From Alkalimarinus alittae (lineage in GTDB: Bacteria > Pseudomonadota > Gammaproteobacteria > Pseudomonadales > Oleiphilaceae), in contig NZ_CP100390.1 of assembly GCF_026016465.1 (NCBI RefSeq), positions 2,834,501 through 2,898,500 on the forward strand: a stretch of 64,000 bases of DNA, given 5' to 3'. Positions 37,322-47,579 of this stretch are shown here, piece by piece. The position numbers were made by a program, and so were the translations under genes. Each line of letters opens with the position of its first letter. Position 1 is the first letter of the stretch. The notes beneath the pieces are model-generated. The model ran no database searches. It was not told where the DNA came from and saw nothing but the letters and a program-made list of their open reading frames with translations.

Positions 37322-40153
37322 ATGGAAAAAACTTACCAGCCAAGCGAGATAGAACAAAACTGGTACAATACGTGGGAACAAGCCGGTCACTTTAAACCTT
37401 CCGGTGAAGGTGAGTCATATTCAATCATGATCCCGCCACCTAATGTAACCGGTAACCTTCATATGGGGCACGGGTTTAATAACACCGTAATGGATACCTT
37501 AATTCGTTATCATCGTATGCAGGGGCGTAATACTCTTTGGCAGCCTGGCACCGACCACGCGGGCATTGCCACTCAAATGGTAGTAGAACGCCAACTCGCC
37601 GCTGAAGGCGTAACCCGTCACGATCTAGGTAGAGATAAATTCCTAGATAAAGTCTGGGAATGGAAAGAGCAATCAGGCGGCAACATTACACGTCAAATAC
37701 GACGTCTAGGCTCATCAGTAGACTGGAGCCGTGAGCGTTTCACCATGGATCCTGGCCTATCGGCAGCCGTACAAGAAGTGTTTGTTCGCCTTTATGATGA
37801 CGGGCTCATCTACCGCGGCAAACGTCTTGTTAACTGGGACCCCAAATTACACACCGCGATTTCTGACCTTGAAGTACTTTCAGAAGAAGAAAACGGCTCA
37901 ATGTGGCACTTCCGTTACCCACTAGAAGATGGTTCTGGGCACCTAGTCGTAGCGACCACTCGACCCGAGACCATGTTAGGCGATACAGCCGTTGCGGTTC
38001 ACCCTAAAGACGAACGCTATGCCGACTTAGTGGGTAAAAATATACGCTTACCTATCACCAACAGACTGATCCCAATTGTGGCAGATGATTATGTCGACCG
38101 TGAATTTGGTACCGGTTGCGTAAAAATCACCCCTGCTCACGACTTTAATGACTACGAAGTCGGCAAGCGACACAACCTAGCACTGATTAACGTGCTTGAC
38201 CGTGATGCTAATATTTTGTCTGAGTTTACCGTTATTACCTTTGATAACTATGAAACCCAGCACGGTGAAAAAGCACCTGAAGCCTACGCAGGTCTAGAGC
38301 GCTTTGAAGCGCGAAAGAAAATTGTTGAAGCGCTAGACTCACTCGGTTGCTTAGAAAAAATCGAACCGCACACATTAAAGGTACCCCGTGGAGATCGCTC
38401 AGGTGTCGTCATCGAGCCTTGGCTAACCGATCAGTGGTATGTAAAAACTGAGCCTCTCGCCAAAGAAGCCATCAAAGTGGTTGAAGACGGAGACATTCAG
38501 TTTGTTCCTAAGCAATACGAAAACATGTACTTCTCTTGGATGCGTGACATTCAAGACTGGTGCATCTCTCGCCAACTCTGGTGGGGACATAGAATACCTG
38601 CTTGGTACGACAACAGTGGTAATATTTTTGTTGGCCGAAACGAAGAGGAAGTGAGAAGCAAGTACAACCTCGATGCCAGCACCGACATCCACCAAGACGA
38701 AGATGTACTGGATACGTGGTTCAGCTCTGCACTTTGGACCTTCTCAACACTGGGTTGGCCAGAAGAAACTGAAGAACTTAAAACATTCCACTCAACCGAT
38801 GTACTGGTAACCGGTTTTGACATTATTTTCTTCTGGGTTGCCAGAATGATTATGATGACAACGCATTTCATAAAAGATGAAAACGGTAAACCTCAAGTCC
38901 CCTTTAAAACCGTTTACGTTCACGGCCTAGTGAGAGACTCGCAAGGCGCAAAAATGTCTAAATCTAAAGGTAATGTCCTTGACCCATTAGACATTATTGA
39001 TGGTATCGACCTAGATACGCTGTTAGATAAGCGTACGACAGGCATGATGCAGCCCAAAATGGCCAAAAAGATAGTTAAGCAGACCAAAGATGAATTCCCT
39101 GAGGGTATTTCTGCCTATGGTACAGATGCTTTACGCTTCACATTCTGCTCGCTAGCCTCTACAGGCCGCGATATCAAGTTCGATATGGGGCGCGTTGAAG
39201 GTTATCGTAATTTCTGTAACAAAATCTGGAATGCCGCTCGCTATGTTTTAATGAACACAGAAGATCAAGATTGCGGACAAAACGGCGGGGACATTAATCT
39301 CAGTCTGGCTGATCGTTGGATTGTTTCTAGATTACAACAAACCGAGCTGCAAGTAGCTAAAGCCATGGACAGCTATCGGCTTGACCATGTAGCTCAGGCG
39401 ATATATGAGTTTGTATGGAATGAGTATTGTGATTGGTACCTTGAACTATCTAAACCTGTACTATGGGATGACAATGCAAGCGCAGAAACATTAAGGGGCA
39501 CTCGGCAAACACTGGTTAGAGTGCTAGAAACGATACTTCGCCTTGCACATCCAGTGATGCCTTATATCACCGAAGAAATTTGGCAGCGCGTTGCACCGTT
39601 AGCAGGAAAGACTGGCGAAACTATCATGACCCAGCCTTACCCTATTGCAGACGAAAGCCGGATAGATGAAAAAGCAGACGGTGATATTGAATGGTTGAAA
39701 GGCGTCATTATCGGCGTTAGAAACATTCGAGGTGAAATGAATATTTCGCCTGCAAAGCCTATTACTCTTATGCTTAAAAATGGTGCCGCTGAAGATCAAC
39801 GCCGACTAGATCAGAATGAAACATTCTTGAAGTCATTGGCTAAAATTGAAGCTATCACTTGGTTAACTAACGACGAAGAAGCGCCATTAGCTGCGACACA
39901 ATTAGTCGGTGAAATGGAAGTGCTTGTGCCAATGGCAGGGCTCATCGATAAAGATGCTGAAATTGCGCGCTTAAGCAAAGAAGTCGAGAAGGTATCTAAA
40001 GAGCTTCAACGCCTGAAAGGCAAACTTTCAAACGAGAAGTTCATTAGCAAAGCACCTGAAGAGGTTGTTGAAAAAGAAAAAGCTAAGCTCAGCGATGCGC
40101 AAGGCACATTTGACAGACTCAACGAACAGTTAGAGAAGATAAAAGCAATCTAA
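37322..40153 (+). CDS. valS: Valine--tRNA ligase
   Basis: ValS charges tRNA-Val and edits threonine. The 943-residue class Ia enzyme has [15 protein letters not shown] (HIGH motif as HMGH), [10 protein letters not shown], and the editing domain with [26 protein letters not shown] (KMSKS motif) and the C-terminal anticodon-binding domain follow. A terminal coiled-coil arm (about 880-943) closes it. It ends at a strong terminator. No clear ribosome-binding site precedes the ATG. Confidence 0.98.
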   Translation: MEKTYQPSEIEQNWYNTWEQAGHFKPSGEGESYSIMIPPPNVTGNLHMGHGFNNTVMDTLIRYHRMQGRNTLWQPGTDHAGIATQMVVERQLAAEGVTRHDLGRDKFLDKVWEWKEQSGGNITRQIRRLGSSVDWSRERFTMDPGLSAAVQEVFVRLYDDGLIYRGKRLVNWDPKLHTAISDLEVLSEEENGSMWHFRYPLEDGSGHLVVATTRPETMLGDTAVAVHPKDERYADLVGKNIRLPITNRLIPIVADDYVDREFGTGCVKITPAHDFNDYEVGKRHNLALINVLDRDANILSEFTVITFDNYETQHGEKAPEAYAGLERFEARKKIVEALDSLGCLEKIEPHTLKVPRGDRSGVVIEPWLTDQWYVKTEPLAKEAIKVVEDGDIQFVPKQYENMYFSWMRDIQDWCISRQLWWGHRIPAWYDNSGNIFVGRNEEEVRSKYNLDASTDIHQDEDVLDTWFSSALWTFSTLGWPEETEELKTFHSTDVLVTGFDIIFFWVARMIMMTTHFIKDENGKPQVPFKTVYVHGLVRDSQGAKMSKSKGNVLDPLDIIDGIDLDTLLDKRTTGMMQPKMAKKIVKQTKDEFPEGISAYGTDALRFTFCSLASTGRDIKFDMGRVEGYRNFCNKIWNAARYVLMNTEDQDCGQNGGDINLSLADRWIVSRLQQTELQVAKAMDSYRLDHVAQAIYEFVWNEYCDWYLELSKPVLWDDNASAETLRGTRQTLVRVLETILRLAHPVMPYITEEIWQRVAPLAGKTGETIMTQPYPIADESRIDEKADGDIEWLKGVIIGVRNIRGEMNISPAKPITLMLKNGAAEDQRRLDQNETFLKSLAKIEAITWLTNDEEAPLAATQLVGEMEVLVPMAGLIDKDAEIARLSKEVEKVSKELQRLKGKLSNEKFISKAPEEVVEKEKAKLSDAQGTFDRLNEQLEKIKAI

Positions 40154-40157
40154 CGCT

Positions 40158-40192
40158 ATCAGGGAGGGGTTACCCTCCCTGATCGCTTTTTT
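40158..40192 (+). terminator. Strong terminator after valS
   Basis: ATCAGGGAGGG pairs with CCCTCCCTGAT around a four-base loop and is followed by CGC and six T residues. It begins five bases after the valS stop. Confidence 0.92.
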
Positions 40193-40260
40193 AAAAATCT
40201 AACTAATACTCTCTCCTCTTTTACACTTGAGCCCTATTGATCATTCCGACGTTTATATAT

Positions 40261-40319
40261 GATCAGCGTAGGTCTAAGCTATCACTGCAGGTCAAACGAT
40301 CAGTGTAGGTCAAAACTAT
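40261..40319 (+). repeat. Direct repeats overlapping the panE ribosome-binding site
   Basis: GATCAGCGTAGGTCTAAGCT at 40261 and GATCAGTGTAGGTCAAAACT at 40298 are near-identical, each followed by AT. The core AGGTCWAA occurs three times, at 40270, 40289 and 40307. The last copy supplies the ribosome-binding site of the next gene. Confidence 0.75.
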
Positions 40320-41253
40320 GGCAGACAAACCCACCATTCATATATTAGGGTCTGGCGCACTCGGCAGTTTATGGGCGACAAAGCTATCGCGCAACAATAA
40401 CGTAATATTGCTAATCAAAGGCAGCAAGCTAAGCACTAGCAATAAGACGCACCAATTTCAATTTATAGACCAAGAGCAATCTACGACACTTACATTTCCT
40501 TGCGAACCCTCAGTATCCTCGTCAGAAAGTAATCCACCAATAGACATTCTTTTGGTGTTCACGAAAAGCTATGACACCCTCAGTGCAATACAGCAGTTAA
40601 AGAACAGAATCTCACCTTCAACCCGAATCGTACTGTTTCAAAATGGTATGGGTAGCCAGCAAGCTATCGCCCAGTTGCTGCCTCAAACCTCCCTCTATGC
40701 TGCCTCTACCACCGAAGGCGCTAACCGCCCAGACCCGCAAACGGTTATCTATGCTGGTGAAGGCGAGACATGGTTTGGTGCAATATCAACCGCCCACTCA
40801 CTTGATGAGCCAAAGAAGATATTAAGCCTTCTTTCAAGTTCCGGACTTAAAGTCTTTCATACTCAAAATATCTGGCAGAAGTTATGGTTTAAACTCGCCG
40901 TAAATTGCGCTATAAACCCCTTTACCGCCCTACTCAACTGTAAAAATGGCGAACTCATCGGGCAACCACTCTTTGACACCCATATCACCCCACTCTGTCA
41001 TGAGCTTTCACACGCGATGAAGCTAAACAACATTGAAGCAAGCCCAGCAGAGCTTCAATCTATTGTAGAAGATGTCATCAAAAGAACAGCAAACAATGTA
41101 TCATCAATGCTGCAAGACGTAAGAGCGACAAAACAAACCGAAATTGAGTATATTAATGGCTATATTGAATCAATTGCCCAACAGAACAACCAGTACTTTC
41201 CAGTAAACTTCAGTTTACTTGAAAAGGTCAAAAGATTGAGAGAAGACGCATAG
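40318..41253 (+). CDS. panE: 2-dehydropantoate 2-reductase family protein (PanE/ApbA)
   Basis: PanE reduces ketopantoate to pantoate with NADPH in the coenzyme A pathway. The 311-residue protein has the Rossmann motif ILGSGALGSLWATKL, then LVFTKSYDT and LFQNGMGSQQ. The catalytic region KLWFKLAVNCAINPFTALL contains the conserved Lys and Asn, and EIEYINGYI sits near the C-terminus. These are typical of the family. Paralogues with other substrates exist, so the exact substrate is not certain. AGGT is seven bases before the ATG, inside a repeated element. Confidence 0.85.
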   Translation: MADKPTIHILGSGALGSLWATKLSRNNNVILLIKGSKLSTSNKTHQFQFIDQEQSTTLTFPCEPSVSSSESNPPIDILLVFTKSYDTLSAIQQLKNRISPSTRIVLFQNGMGSQQAIAQLLPQTSLYAASTTEGANRPDPQTVIYAGEGETWFGAISTAHSLDEPKKILSLLSSSGLKVFHTQNIWQKLWFKLAVNCAINPFTALLNCKNGELIGQPLFDTHITPLCHELSHAMKLNNIEASPAELQSIVEDVIKRTANNVSSMLQDVRATKQTEIEYINGYIESIAQQNNQYFPVNFSLLEKVKRLREDA

Positions 41254-41327
41254 CATTTCTCTTCGTTGAGGAATAATATTCTATGACCTTCAGGGGTTCC
41301 CAATAACGATAAAAGAGAATCATTAAA

Positions 41328-41807
41328 ATGACAAAAGCCATCAGTTCTGCACTAATCGCTTTATTGATTGCGATTTCGCCCAACAGTTATTCAGCAAGCG
41401 GCGTTGAGAGTCTATCGCCTGAGCTGAGAGCATTGCTTAAGCAAGAAATGCTAGCCATTCAGGTCGGGATGAAAAATATTGTACCTGCCTTTGCTTCTGG
41501 CGACCTAAACGCGGTCTCCGAGATTGCAGGTAAGATTAACAACAGTTTTATTCTCAAGCAAAAGATCACTGAGTCGCAAAAGCACGAACTCCATGAAAAA
41601 CTACCGCTGGGGTTCATACAAAAAGATCAACAATTCCATAAATATGCCGGAATGCTTGAACATGTTAGCCATAAAAAACACATCGAATTAGTTGGGTTCT
41701 ATTACTCAAGAATGCTGGAGTCATGTATTGGTTGTCATAGTGAGTATGCGAAACACAAATTTCCTAATCTATCCGATGAACCTAAGAAAGTAGAGCACCA
41801 TCATTGA
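41328..41807 (+). CDS. Periplasmic monohaem cytochrome c (C-terminal CxxCH)
   Basis: The 159-residue protein has a signal peptide (about residues 1-23, ending near SYSA) and a helical body. One haem-binding motif CIGCH sits near residue 138, close to the C-terminus, as in class II cytochromes such as cytochrome c'. The sequence ends in three His residues. Redox partner and function are unknown. It stands alone between panE and the spermidine-synthase-like gene. Confidence 0.78.
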   Translation: MTKAISSALIALLIAISPNSYSASGVESLSPELRALLKQEMLAIQVGMKNIVPAFASGDLNAVSEIAGKINNSFILKQKITESQKHELHEKLPLGFIQKDQQFHKYAGMLEHVSHKKHIELVGFYYSRMLESCIGCHSEYAKHKFPNLSDEPKKVEHHH

Positions 41808-41873
41808 TCTATAGCTATTGGCATATCTAACCTATAAGCCGTTATCGGTATACTCATCTTGGACCAAACAAAC

Positions 41874-42601
41874 ATGTCGCCATTATTTAAAGAAATTGAT
41901 AGCCAGGCCTCACCTCTAGGTCAAATATCCCTCCGCCAACGCCGTATACCGGTATTGGGTGACAGGGATATTTATGAAGTTAAACTAGGCGACGAATTTT
42001 TAATGTCGAGCATGTTTGTTGAAGCAGAAGAGGCGTTGTCACGTCTTGGGCTAGCCGCGTTGGAAGGCGATAAGTTAACGTTGTCGTCGGGGGGCTTGGG
42101 CTAGGTTATACCGCTGTAGAAGCATTAAAGGATGAACGAATTTCAGAATTATTGGTAGTAGATGCATTAGAGAGCGTTATAGGCTGGCATCAAGATGAGC
42201 GCGTGCCGCTAGGGAAAATACTCAACGCAGATAGGCGAAACCGCTATATACTTGGCAGCTTCTTCGACCTAGCCACAACCCCTAGCACCGGCTTTGATCC
42301 AAATAGCTCAGGTAGAAAATTTGACGCCATTCTTTTGGATATTGACCACTCTCCCACTGAGTTTCTAAACCCCGCTAACGCTAGTTTTTATACCACCGAA
42401 AACCTAACGCTCATGGCAGAGCAACTTAATCCCAAGGGTATATTTGCTATGTGGTCTCAGAACTTACCCGAAGAAAGCTTTGAGACCTTATTAAAAACAG
42501 TGTTCGAGCGTGTCGATTCGCATGTAATTTCATTTTTAAATCCATTTCAAGGTAATGAATCTACGAATTCAGTGTATGTTTGTGTAAAAGGTGAATCTTA
42601 A
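41874..42601 (+). pseudogene. Frameshifted spermidine-synthase-like methyltransferase
   Basis: Two adjacent frames encode one protein. The first (from ATG 41874: MSPLFKEIDSQ) reads well through GLAALEGDKL and then hits a stop at 42102-42104. Shifting by one base near 42075-42080 restores KLNVVVGGLGLGYTAVEAL, the glycine-rich SAM-binding motif, followed by LLVVDALESVIGWH. FDAILLDIDHSP follows later. The intact product would be about 242 residues. The deleted base is most simply an A in TTAACGTT. A real mutation or an assembly error cannot be told apart here. The family resembles SpeE but its true substrate is uncertain. Confidence 0.85.
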
Positions 42602-44634
42602 ATAGTAAACGTACCCACTACATCTTGTAGTGAACCTGTCAAATTCGACATTTCTTTACTTGCGCTTAAGGTTTCGTTCGCATTATCTGCTGTTTCCTGC
42701 CCTAAATCTGAAATAAGGGTCACGTTATTATCGATATTTGTCGCGACAGCACTCTGCTCTTCTGCGGCACTGGCAATCTGGTGACTCATATCTACGATTG
42801 AAGAAATGCTAGCAGCAATACTGGTTAATGCTTCAGATACTTTACGCGACTGATCTACCGTCACTGTAGTCGTCGTGTGACTGCTCTGCATAGAGCTTAC
42901 GGCGTCTCGAACCCCTTTTTGTAAACGCTCAATCATCGATTCAATTTCTTCAGTCGATTTTTGCGTACGCTGAGATAACGTTCGTACCTCATCAGCTACA
43001 ACAGCAAACCCTCTTCCGTGCTCCCCTGCTCTTGCTGCTTCAATAGCCGCATTAAGGGCTAACAAGTTAGTCTGTTCGGCGATTGATCTAATCTCAACCA
43101 TGACCAAGCTAATATCTTCACTGTCTTTACTGACTCGGTTAATCGTTTTAACAGATTCTTGGATTTCATTAGCAAGGTCATCGATTGACTTCAATGCGTC
43201 CTCTAAGACCAATTTACCATTGTTTGCCTCTTTATCAGCACCCATTGCTGCATCTGAGACAGTCTGAGACGCGGAAGCAACCTCTTGAACCGTCTCGACC
43301 ATCTGGTGCATCGCTTCAGATATCTGACCGGTCTCATGCATTTGTTTTTCAACCGCGGTACTATTTGAAATGGCGGTGCCATTTACACGCTGAGCCTGAT
43401 GATCAACGTCGGCAGTAGTCCCACTGACAACCTGAATTAACTGACGCATCTTATCTGTCATATTATTGAATTCAGTCGTCAGTTCGCCCATTTCATCATA
43501 GGTATATTTTTCTAGTGTCACCGTAAGATCACCGTTTGCGACTTTACGCGCAGCACTGGTAAAACTGGCAATAGTGGTTCTCACTGAAACCGAAAAACCC
43601 ATATACAGATAAACAATAACAGCCAGCAATATACTTAAAACAACAAACAACATCATTCGAGCTCTTGTTTCAGCCGCTAAACGAGTTTCTAGGGTTTTAT
43701 CAACATAGCCCATAAGCCGATCATTAAAGTCGGCAAATTTATTTATTTCAGCTGACACCAAATTATCAAACTCATCCCAAGGCTTTTCGAGCCTCATCGG
43801 GGTAATAATATCTCGATCAACGCTATCCTGAGCAATGAGAATACTTCCTTTAAGCATCTCTGAGTGAGAGCCTAATTGACGTATCACTTCATCACTCGAC
43901 TTCATTGCAACATCAAGACTTGGTACCAATGCATTATTCGCACTGGTTAGACTGTCAAAGATCTCATTTAGCAAATCACTTAATGTGTAGTTAACCGTCC
44001 CTTCATTGAGCGCGAAAATACCCACACTACGCGCTTGACCAAGGCTTTCAATTGCACTGATGATCGAGCCGTTTGATAACTCTAGAAGTAATTGAATTTC
44101 TCTTGATGAATCTTGAGCTAGACCAGACACCTGGATAGTGGCTGATACAAGGTTTTGTGTTTGCTCTACAAAAGCCCCATAGTATTTAAATTGATTACCA
44201 TAATCGTTCTGAAAACTATCTTCAGATGCAATCTGCTTCCAAGCTTTTGCTAATGCTACAATTTGATTGTTTAAATCACCATTAACATCAAACGCAAATT
44301 CTGCCCCTTCTAACTCAGCGACCATTTCTGATATTTTTTTACGTGATTTAGACGACTTTTGGATGGCGGATTCAACCCCTCGTAATTTGGCCATTGTTCG
44401 GTAATCACGGTAGTTAATGGCTTCTTGAACCAAGTGGTAAGACGTCTGATAGACTTTCAGCCCGTCAACTTCGCTTGCCACACGATCAATTGAGTCATTT
44501 AACTGACTTACCAGCATATAGGTAAGCCCCCCGATAGGAATCAACCACAGAATACTAATTAAGGTAAATTTGTAAACATAGGTCAGTCTGTTCATCAACG
44601 CCATTGCTGGCAACAACAGATTTTTCACACACAT
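42598..44634 (-). CDS. Methyl-accepting chemotaxis protein
   Basis: The 678-residue receptor has an N-terminal transmembrane helix (about 20-42), a helical periplasmic sensor of about 280 residues (four-helix type, unidentified ligand), and a second transmembrane helix near 328-350. A HAMP domain follows, then the signalling domain with the hairpin tip [37 protein letters not shown] (tip residues [19 protein letters not shown]). No CheR-docking pentapeptide is at the C-terminus (ends GTFTI). Start is uncertain: GGAG sits too close to ATG 44634, and GTG 44628 or ATG 44604 are alternatives. A sigma-28-like promoter lies about 40 bases upstream. Confidence 0.95.
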   Translation of the reverse strand: MCVKNLLLPAMALMNRLTYVYKFTLISILWLIPIGGLTYMLVSQLNDSIDRVASEVDGLKVYQTSYHLVQEAINYRDYRTMAKLRGVESAIQKSSKSRKKISEMVAELEGAEFAFDVNGDLNNQIVALAKAWKQIASEDSFQNDYGNQFKYYGAFVEQTQNLVSATIQVSGLAQDSSREIQLLLELSNGSIISAIESLGQARSVGIFALNEGTVNYTLSDLLNEIFDSLTSANNALVPSLDVAMKSSDEVIRQLGSHSEMLKGSILIAQDSVDRDIITPMRLEKPWDEFDNLVSAEINKFADFNDRLMGYVDKTLETRLAAETRARMMLFVVLSILLAVIVYLYMGFSVSVRTTIASFTSAARKVANGDLTVTLEKYTYDEMGELTTEFNNMTDKMRQLIQVVSGTTADVDHQAQRVNGTAISNSTAVEKQMHETGQISEAMHQMVETVQEVASASQTVSDAAMGADKEANNGKLVLEDALKSIDDLANEIQESVKTINRVSKDSEDISLVMVEIRSIAEQTNLLALNAAIEAARAGEHGRGFAVVADEVRTLSQRTQKSTEEIESMIERLQKGVRDAVSSMQSSHTTTTVTVDQSRKVSEALTSIAASISSIVDMSHQIASAAEEQSAVATNIDNNVTLISDLGQETADNANETLSASKEMSNLTGSLQDVVGTFTI

Positions 44635-45053
44635 TCTCCAACAAATGAACAGAAAGGCCTCTTCAATCGTTTTATCGGTTTATTCTTATTAACGTTTGAT
44701 ATTTTTAATAATTCTAGCTTAAATATTGAAAAGTGCTGCACTTATAAACATTTTTTGAATATTTATCTTCATTAAAAAGAGACCTTTGCATGAACCCAAG
44801 CTTATAACGGGGAAGGGATAAAACACAAAGTGTATAATGATACGCATAAAATTTATGCTTCGTGCAAAACGCTCAAAAAGTAACCTTTATATCGCTAATT
44901 ATCTTATCGGCATCATCTTGTCATAATTTATGTTTTATTTATTTCAATTTGTAAATTATGCACTTCACAAAAACCTAACATCCGAAGCGCCGTACTTTCT
45001 AGCCAAGCGGGCTTAATGTTCTGTTTAATCAGCGTCACAAAGGAGTGATAAGT
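44635..45053. other. mcp / ROK kinase divergent region
   Basis: The 419-base gap contains the sigma-28-like promoter of the receptor gene (44672-44698) and an isolated TATAAT at 44833-44838 without a good -35. The plus-strand AAAGGAG before ATG 45054 is a ribosome-binding site. No gene is supported. Confidence 0.5.
44672..44698 (-). promoter_or_regulatory. Sigma-28 (FliA)-like promoter of the chemoreceptor gene
   Basis: On the minus strand CAAACGTT is followed after exactly 11 bases by ACCGATAA. The enteric sigma-28 consensus is TAAAGTTT-N11-GCCGATAA. Seven of eight -10 bases match and the spacing is exact; the -35 is weaker. Location about 40 bases upstream of the receptor start and the gene type both fit FliA control. 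Confidence 0.65.
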
Positions 45054-45953
45054 ATGCGTTTCGGCATTGACCTAGGCGGTACCAAAATTGAGCTAATCGC
45101 TTTAGCAAATAACAACCAAGAAGTTTATCGGAAACGATTGCCAACCCCCAAAAACGCTTACGTAGAAACATTAAATACGATAACGCAATTAGTCGCGGAC
45201 GCGGAATCAACACTATCAGTTACAGGCTCACTGGGCATAGGTATACCCGGTACACTCTCTCCTGATCATGGTCTCGTTAAAAATGCTAACTCCACTTGTT
45301 TAATTGGACAAAAATTAAAGGAAGACTTACAGGTTAGACTTTCTAGAGAAGTTAGAATCGCCAATGATGCAGACTGTTTTACACTATCTGAAGCCTGTGA
45401 TGGTGCGGCTTCGGCTGATAACATAGTATTTGGGGTTATTCTAGGGACAGGCGTTGGTGGCGGAATCACGATTAATAAATCGCTATTACATGGCCCAAAT
45501 GCTATTACCGGTGAATGGGGGCATAACCCACTTCCTTGGCCACAAACTCATGATCGTCCATTGCCTCCCTGTTATTGCGGTAAGCAAGGCTGCATTGAAA
45601 CATACTTATCTGGCCCTGGTTTCAAACATAGCTACCAGGCGTTAAGCGGTAATAGTTTATCTCCGGTTGAAATCATGTCCAGATATAATCAAGACCCTCA
45701 TGCAACACTCGCCTTTAGTTATTACACTGATAGACTAGCCCGCTCTTTAGCCACCGTTATCAACATACTAGACCCTGACGTGATTGCACTAGGCGGAGGC
45801 ATGTCCAATATTGACGCTATTTACCCGCAAGTTGAAAAGCAGTGGCTCTCGTATGTTTTTTCCGATAAGGTCAACACTCGACTGGTAAAAGCCCAACATG
45901 GTGATTCTAGCGGCGTAAGAGGCGCTGCATGGTTATGGGGCGAAGACGAATAA
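45054..45953 (+). CDS. ROK-family sugar kinase (NagK/Mak-like)
   Basis: The 300-residue protein shows FGIDLGGTKIEL (phosphate loop) and GIPGTLSPDHGLVKNAN. The catalytic ANDADCF follows, then GVILGTGVGGG and the ROK zinc motif CYCGKQGCIETYLSGPG. It phosphorylates a hexose such as N-acetylglucosamine or fructose; which one cannot be read from the sequence. AAAGGAG lies eight bases before ATG 45054. The GTG at 45045 overlaps that site and is unlikely. syd follows after about 20 bases. Confidence 0.9.
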   Translation: MRFGIDLGGTKIELIALANNNQEVYRKRLPTPKNAYVETLNTITQLVADAESTLSVTGSLGIGIPGTLSPDHGLVKNANSTCLIGQKLKEDLQVRLSREVRIANDADCFTLSEACDGAASADNIVFGVILGTGVGGGITINKSLLHGPNAITGEWGHNPLPWPQTHDRPLPPCYCGKQGCIETYLSGPGFKHSYQALSGNSLSPVEIMSRYNQDPHATLAFSYYTDRLARSLATVINILDPDVIALGGGMSNIDAIYPQVEKQWLSYVFSDKVNTRLVKAQHGDSSGVRGAAWLWGEDE

Positions 45954-45972
45954 TAGCAATCCTTTAAAACAA

Positions 45973-46635
45973 ATGACTACAGCCTTTATTGAAGACATTT
46001 TTATGACAAAAATTGACCCATCTTCGTGCAGCCACTCTACCTCATCCCATGGCGAAACGCCCTCAAATGAGCCGACCTTAACCATAGAGGCACTTGAAAG
46101 GCTCCTTACTCGATTTGTTGACCTGTCCCATAAACTAGACCTTAGCCTACCTAAAATTGAATACGATAAGGACTGGACCTCTAAGTGCATAGTTGACGCG
46201 TCGCCTAATGAAAATGGATTGATAGAGTGGAAACCAACCATTCGCCAAGCCGACAATATATTTTCCCATTTAGAAAGCGCACTAGACGTTAAATTTCACC
46301 CTGATGTGTTGAATTTTTATGGATACTATTGGTCTGATGGCATTGTGGTATCTCATGATTTAGGAGAAATGAGCCTCATTCAGATTTGGAATACAGAAGA
46401 CGAAGAGATGCTAAAGCAGAATTTATTAGGGCATGCCTTTGCTAAAAAGAAAAATAAACTACCACTCACGCTATTTATCGGCTGTACGCTTGATGATGAA
46501 GTCATCGCTATCGATAACAGCACAGGGCAAATTGTGCTCGAAAAGGCAGGATTTTCAGCACATAAGGTCATTGCCAACAGTATGAGCGAATTTCTCAACC
46601 ACTTAACACCTACACTTAAACCCTATAATGGCTAG
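45973..46635 (+). CDS. syd: SecY-interacting protein Syd
   Basis: Syd is a peripheral membrane protein that binds SecY and can displace or monitor SecYEG complexes. The C-terminal half matches E. coli Syd closely: FHPDVLNFYGYYWSDGI, NLLGHAFAKKKNKLPLTLFI and the final SMSEFLNHLTPTLKP. The N-terminus is about 30 residues longer than E. coli Syd; starting at ATG 46003 (MTKIDPSS) would shorten it by ten. It follows the ROK gene closely and ends convergently with ampE. Confidence 0.9.
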   Translation: MTTAFIEDIFMTKIDPSSCSHSTSSHGETPSNEPTLTIEALERLLTRFVDLSHKLDLSLPKIEYDKDWTSKCIVDASPNENGLIEWKPTIRQADNIFSHLESALDVKFHPDVLNFYGYYWSDGIVVSHDLGEMSLIQIWNTEDEEMLKQNLLGHAFAKKKNKLPLTLFIGCTLDDEVIAIDNSTGQIVLEKAGFSAHKVIANSMSEFLNHLTPTLKPYNG

Positions 46636-46658
46636 GTGTACGACAAAAAATCAGTTTA

Positions 46659-47543
46659 TTAGTAGCTTACGATAACAATGAGGGCAAAAACACCTAGCCA
46701 AAAAGCCATGCTTCTACTCAACAGCCCTCTAACACCACTAATACTATCAACCCCTCTGACTATCAATCTACCCGGGTCTTTGTTAGCGCCAGTAACGTCG
46801 TCGATGTAAAAGCTATCAATCGCACAGGCGGCAACATCTCTTAATACAGTTGGTGTATCGGTTGAGACATCTCCCAAATACTTAACACATACTGAGATAG
46901 ATCCTTTAAAGTTTCCCACTAGGGTAAACGTTACACCAAGCAACCTTGCGGGTAACCACTCTAACGCCCTATTAACCTTTATCGCTACACGCCTTAATTG
47001 GTGAGATGAGTGTTGCGCGACAAGGTCTGCCACCCTTGCCACAACAGCCATAGCTGGACCTCCAACCACAAACCAGAACGTTATGACGAAAAAACGATTG
47101 AAGTTATGATAAAGAAATGCACTTGATACTTCATTTTGCATCATGGCTGGATTACGTAGCAAACGAGCATTAACACCTGATAGTTCCTGCTGTTTAAAAC
47201 TAGCCGCGTCAAAATCCCCTCGTGTCCAGGCACTTAAATAGCTCGCTAAACTGTCTTTAAACCCTTTTTTACCCAAAGTGAATAGCAGCACTGCTATTTC
47301 AAGCAGCAAAGTCGTAAAGCCCCACAACGTACCTTCAACTAAAAAAAACAGCACATAAGAAAAAGAAAAATAAGCGAGTAGAATCAGCAGCAAGAGTAAG
47401 AATGCAGCACTATTGCGCTTTGCCATAATCGAGAAATGATCAGGCCTCAATATTTTAAGGGTTATACGATCAAACTGAGAGCTTAATGGAAGATCCATCT
47501 TTTGCTGTAAAAAGTAACTAATCAGCAGTGCAATAAGGCTCAT
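46659..47543 (-). CDS. ampE: Regulatory signalling modulator protein AmpE
   Basis: AmpE is an inner-membrane protein encoded with AmpD and linked to beta-lactamase regulation; its biochemical role is not well defined. The 294-residue protein starts MSLIALLISYFLQQKM and has several hydrophobic segments. Family motifs include YLSAWTRGDFDAA, NFNRFFVITFWFVVGGPAMAV (part) and INRALEWLPARLLGVTFTLVGNF-like text, seen here as VNRALEWLPARLLG. AAGG lies eight bases before the ATG. It is directly downstream of ampD. Confidence 0.9.
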   Translation of the reverse strand: MSLIALLISYFLQQKMDLPLSSQFDRITLKILRPDHFSIMAKRNSAAFLLLLLILLAYFSFSYVLFFLVEGTLWGFTTLLLEIAVLLFTLGKKGFKDSLASYLSAWTRGDFDAASFKQQELSGVNARLLRNPAMMQNEVSSAFLYHNFNRFFVITFWFVVGGPAMAVVARVADLVAQHSSHQLRRVAIKVNRALEWLPARLLGVTFTLVGNFKGSISVCVKYLGDVSTDTPTVLRDVAACAIDSFYIDDVTGANKDPGRLIVRGVDSISGVRGLLSRSMAFWLGVFALIVIVSY

Positions 47544-47579
47544 GTTTAATGCCTTTTTACATGGCTATTTAGCACCACC

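Noticed and set aside
42152-42601. Separate gene for the second half of the spermidine-synthase-like protein, started at TTG
   Set aside because: It has no ribosome-binding site and begins in the middle of the SAM-binding fold; it is the distal part of a frameshifted gene.
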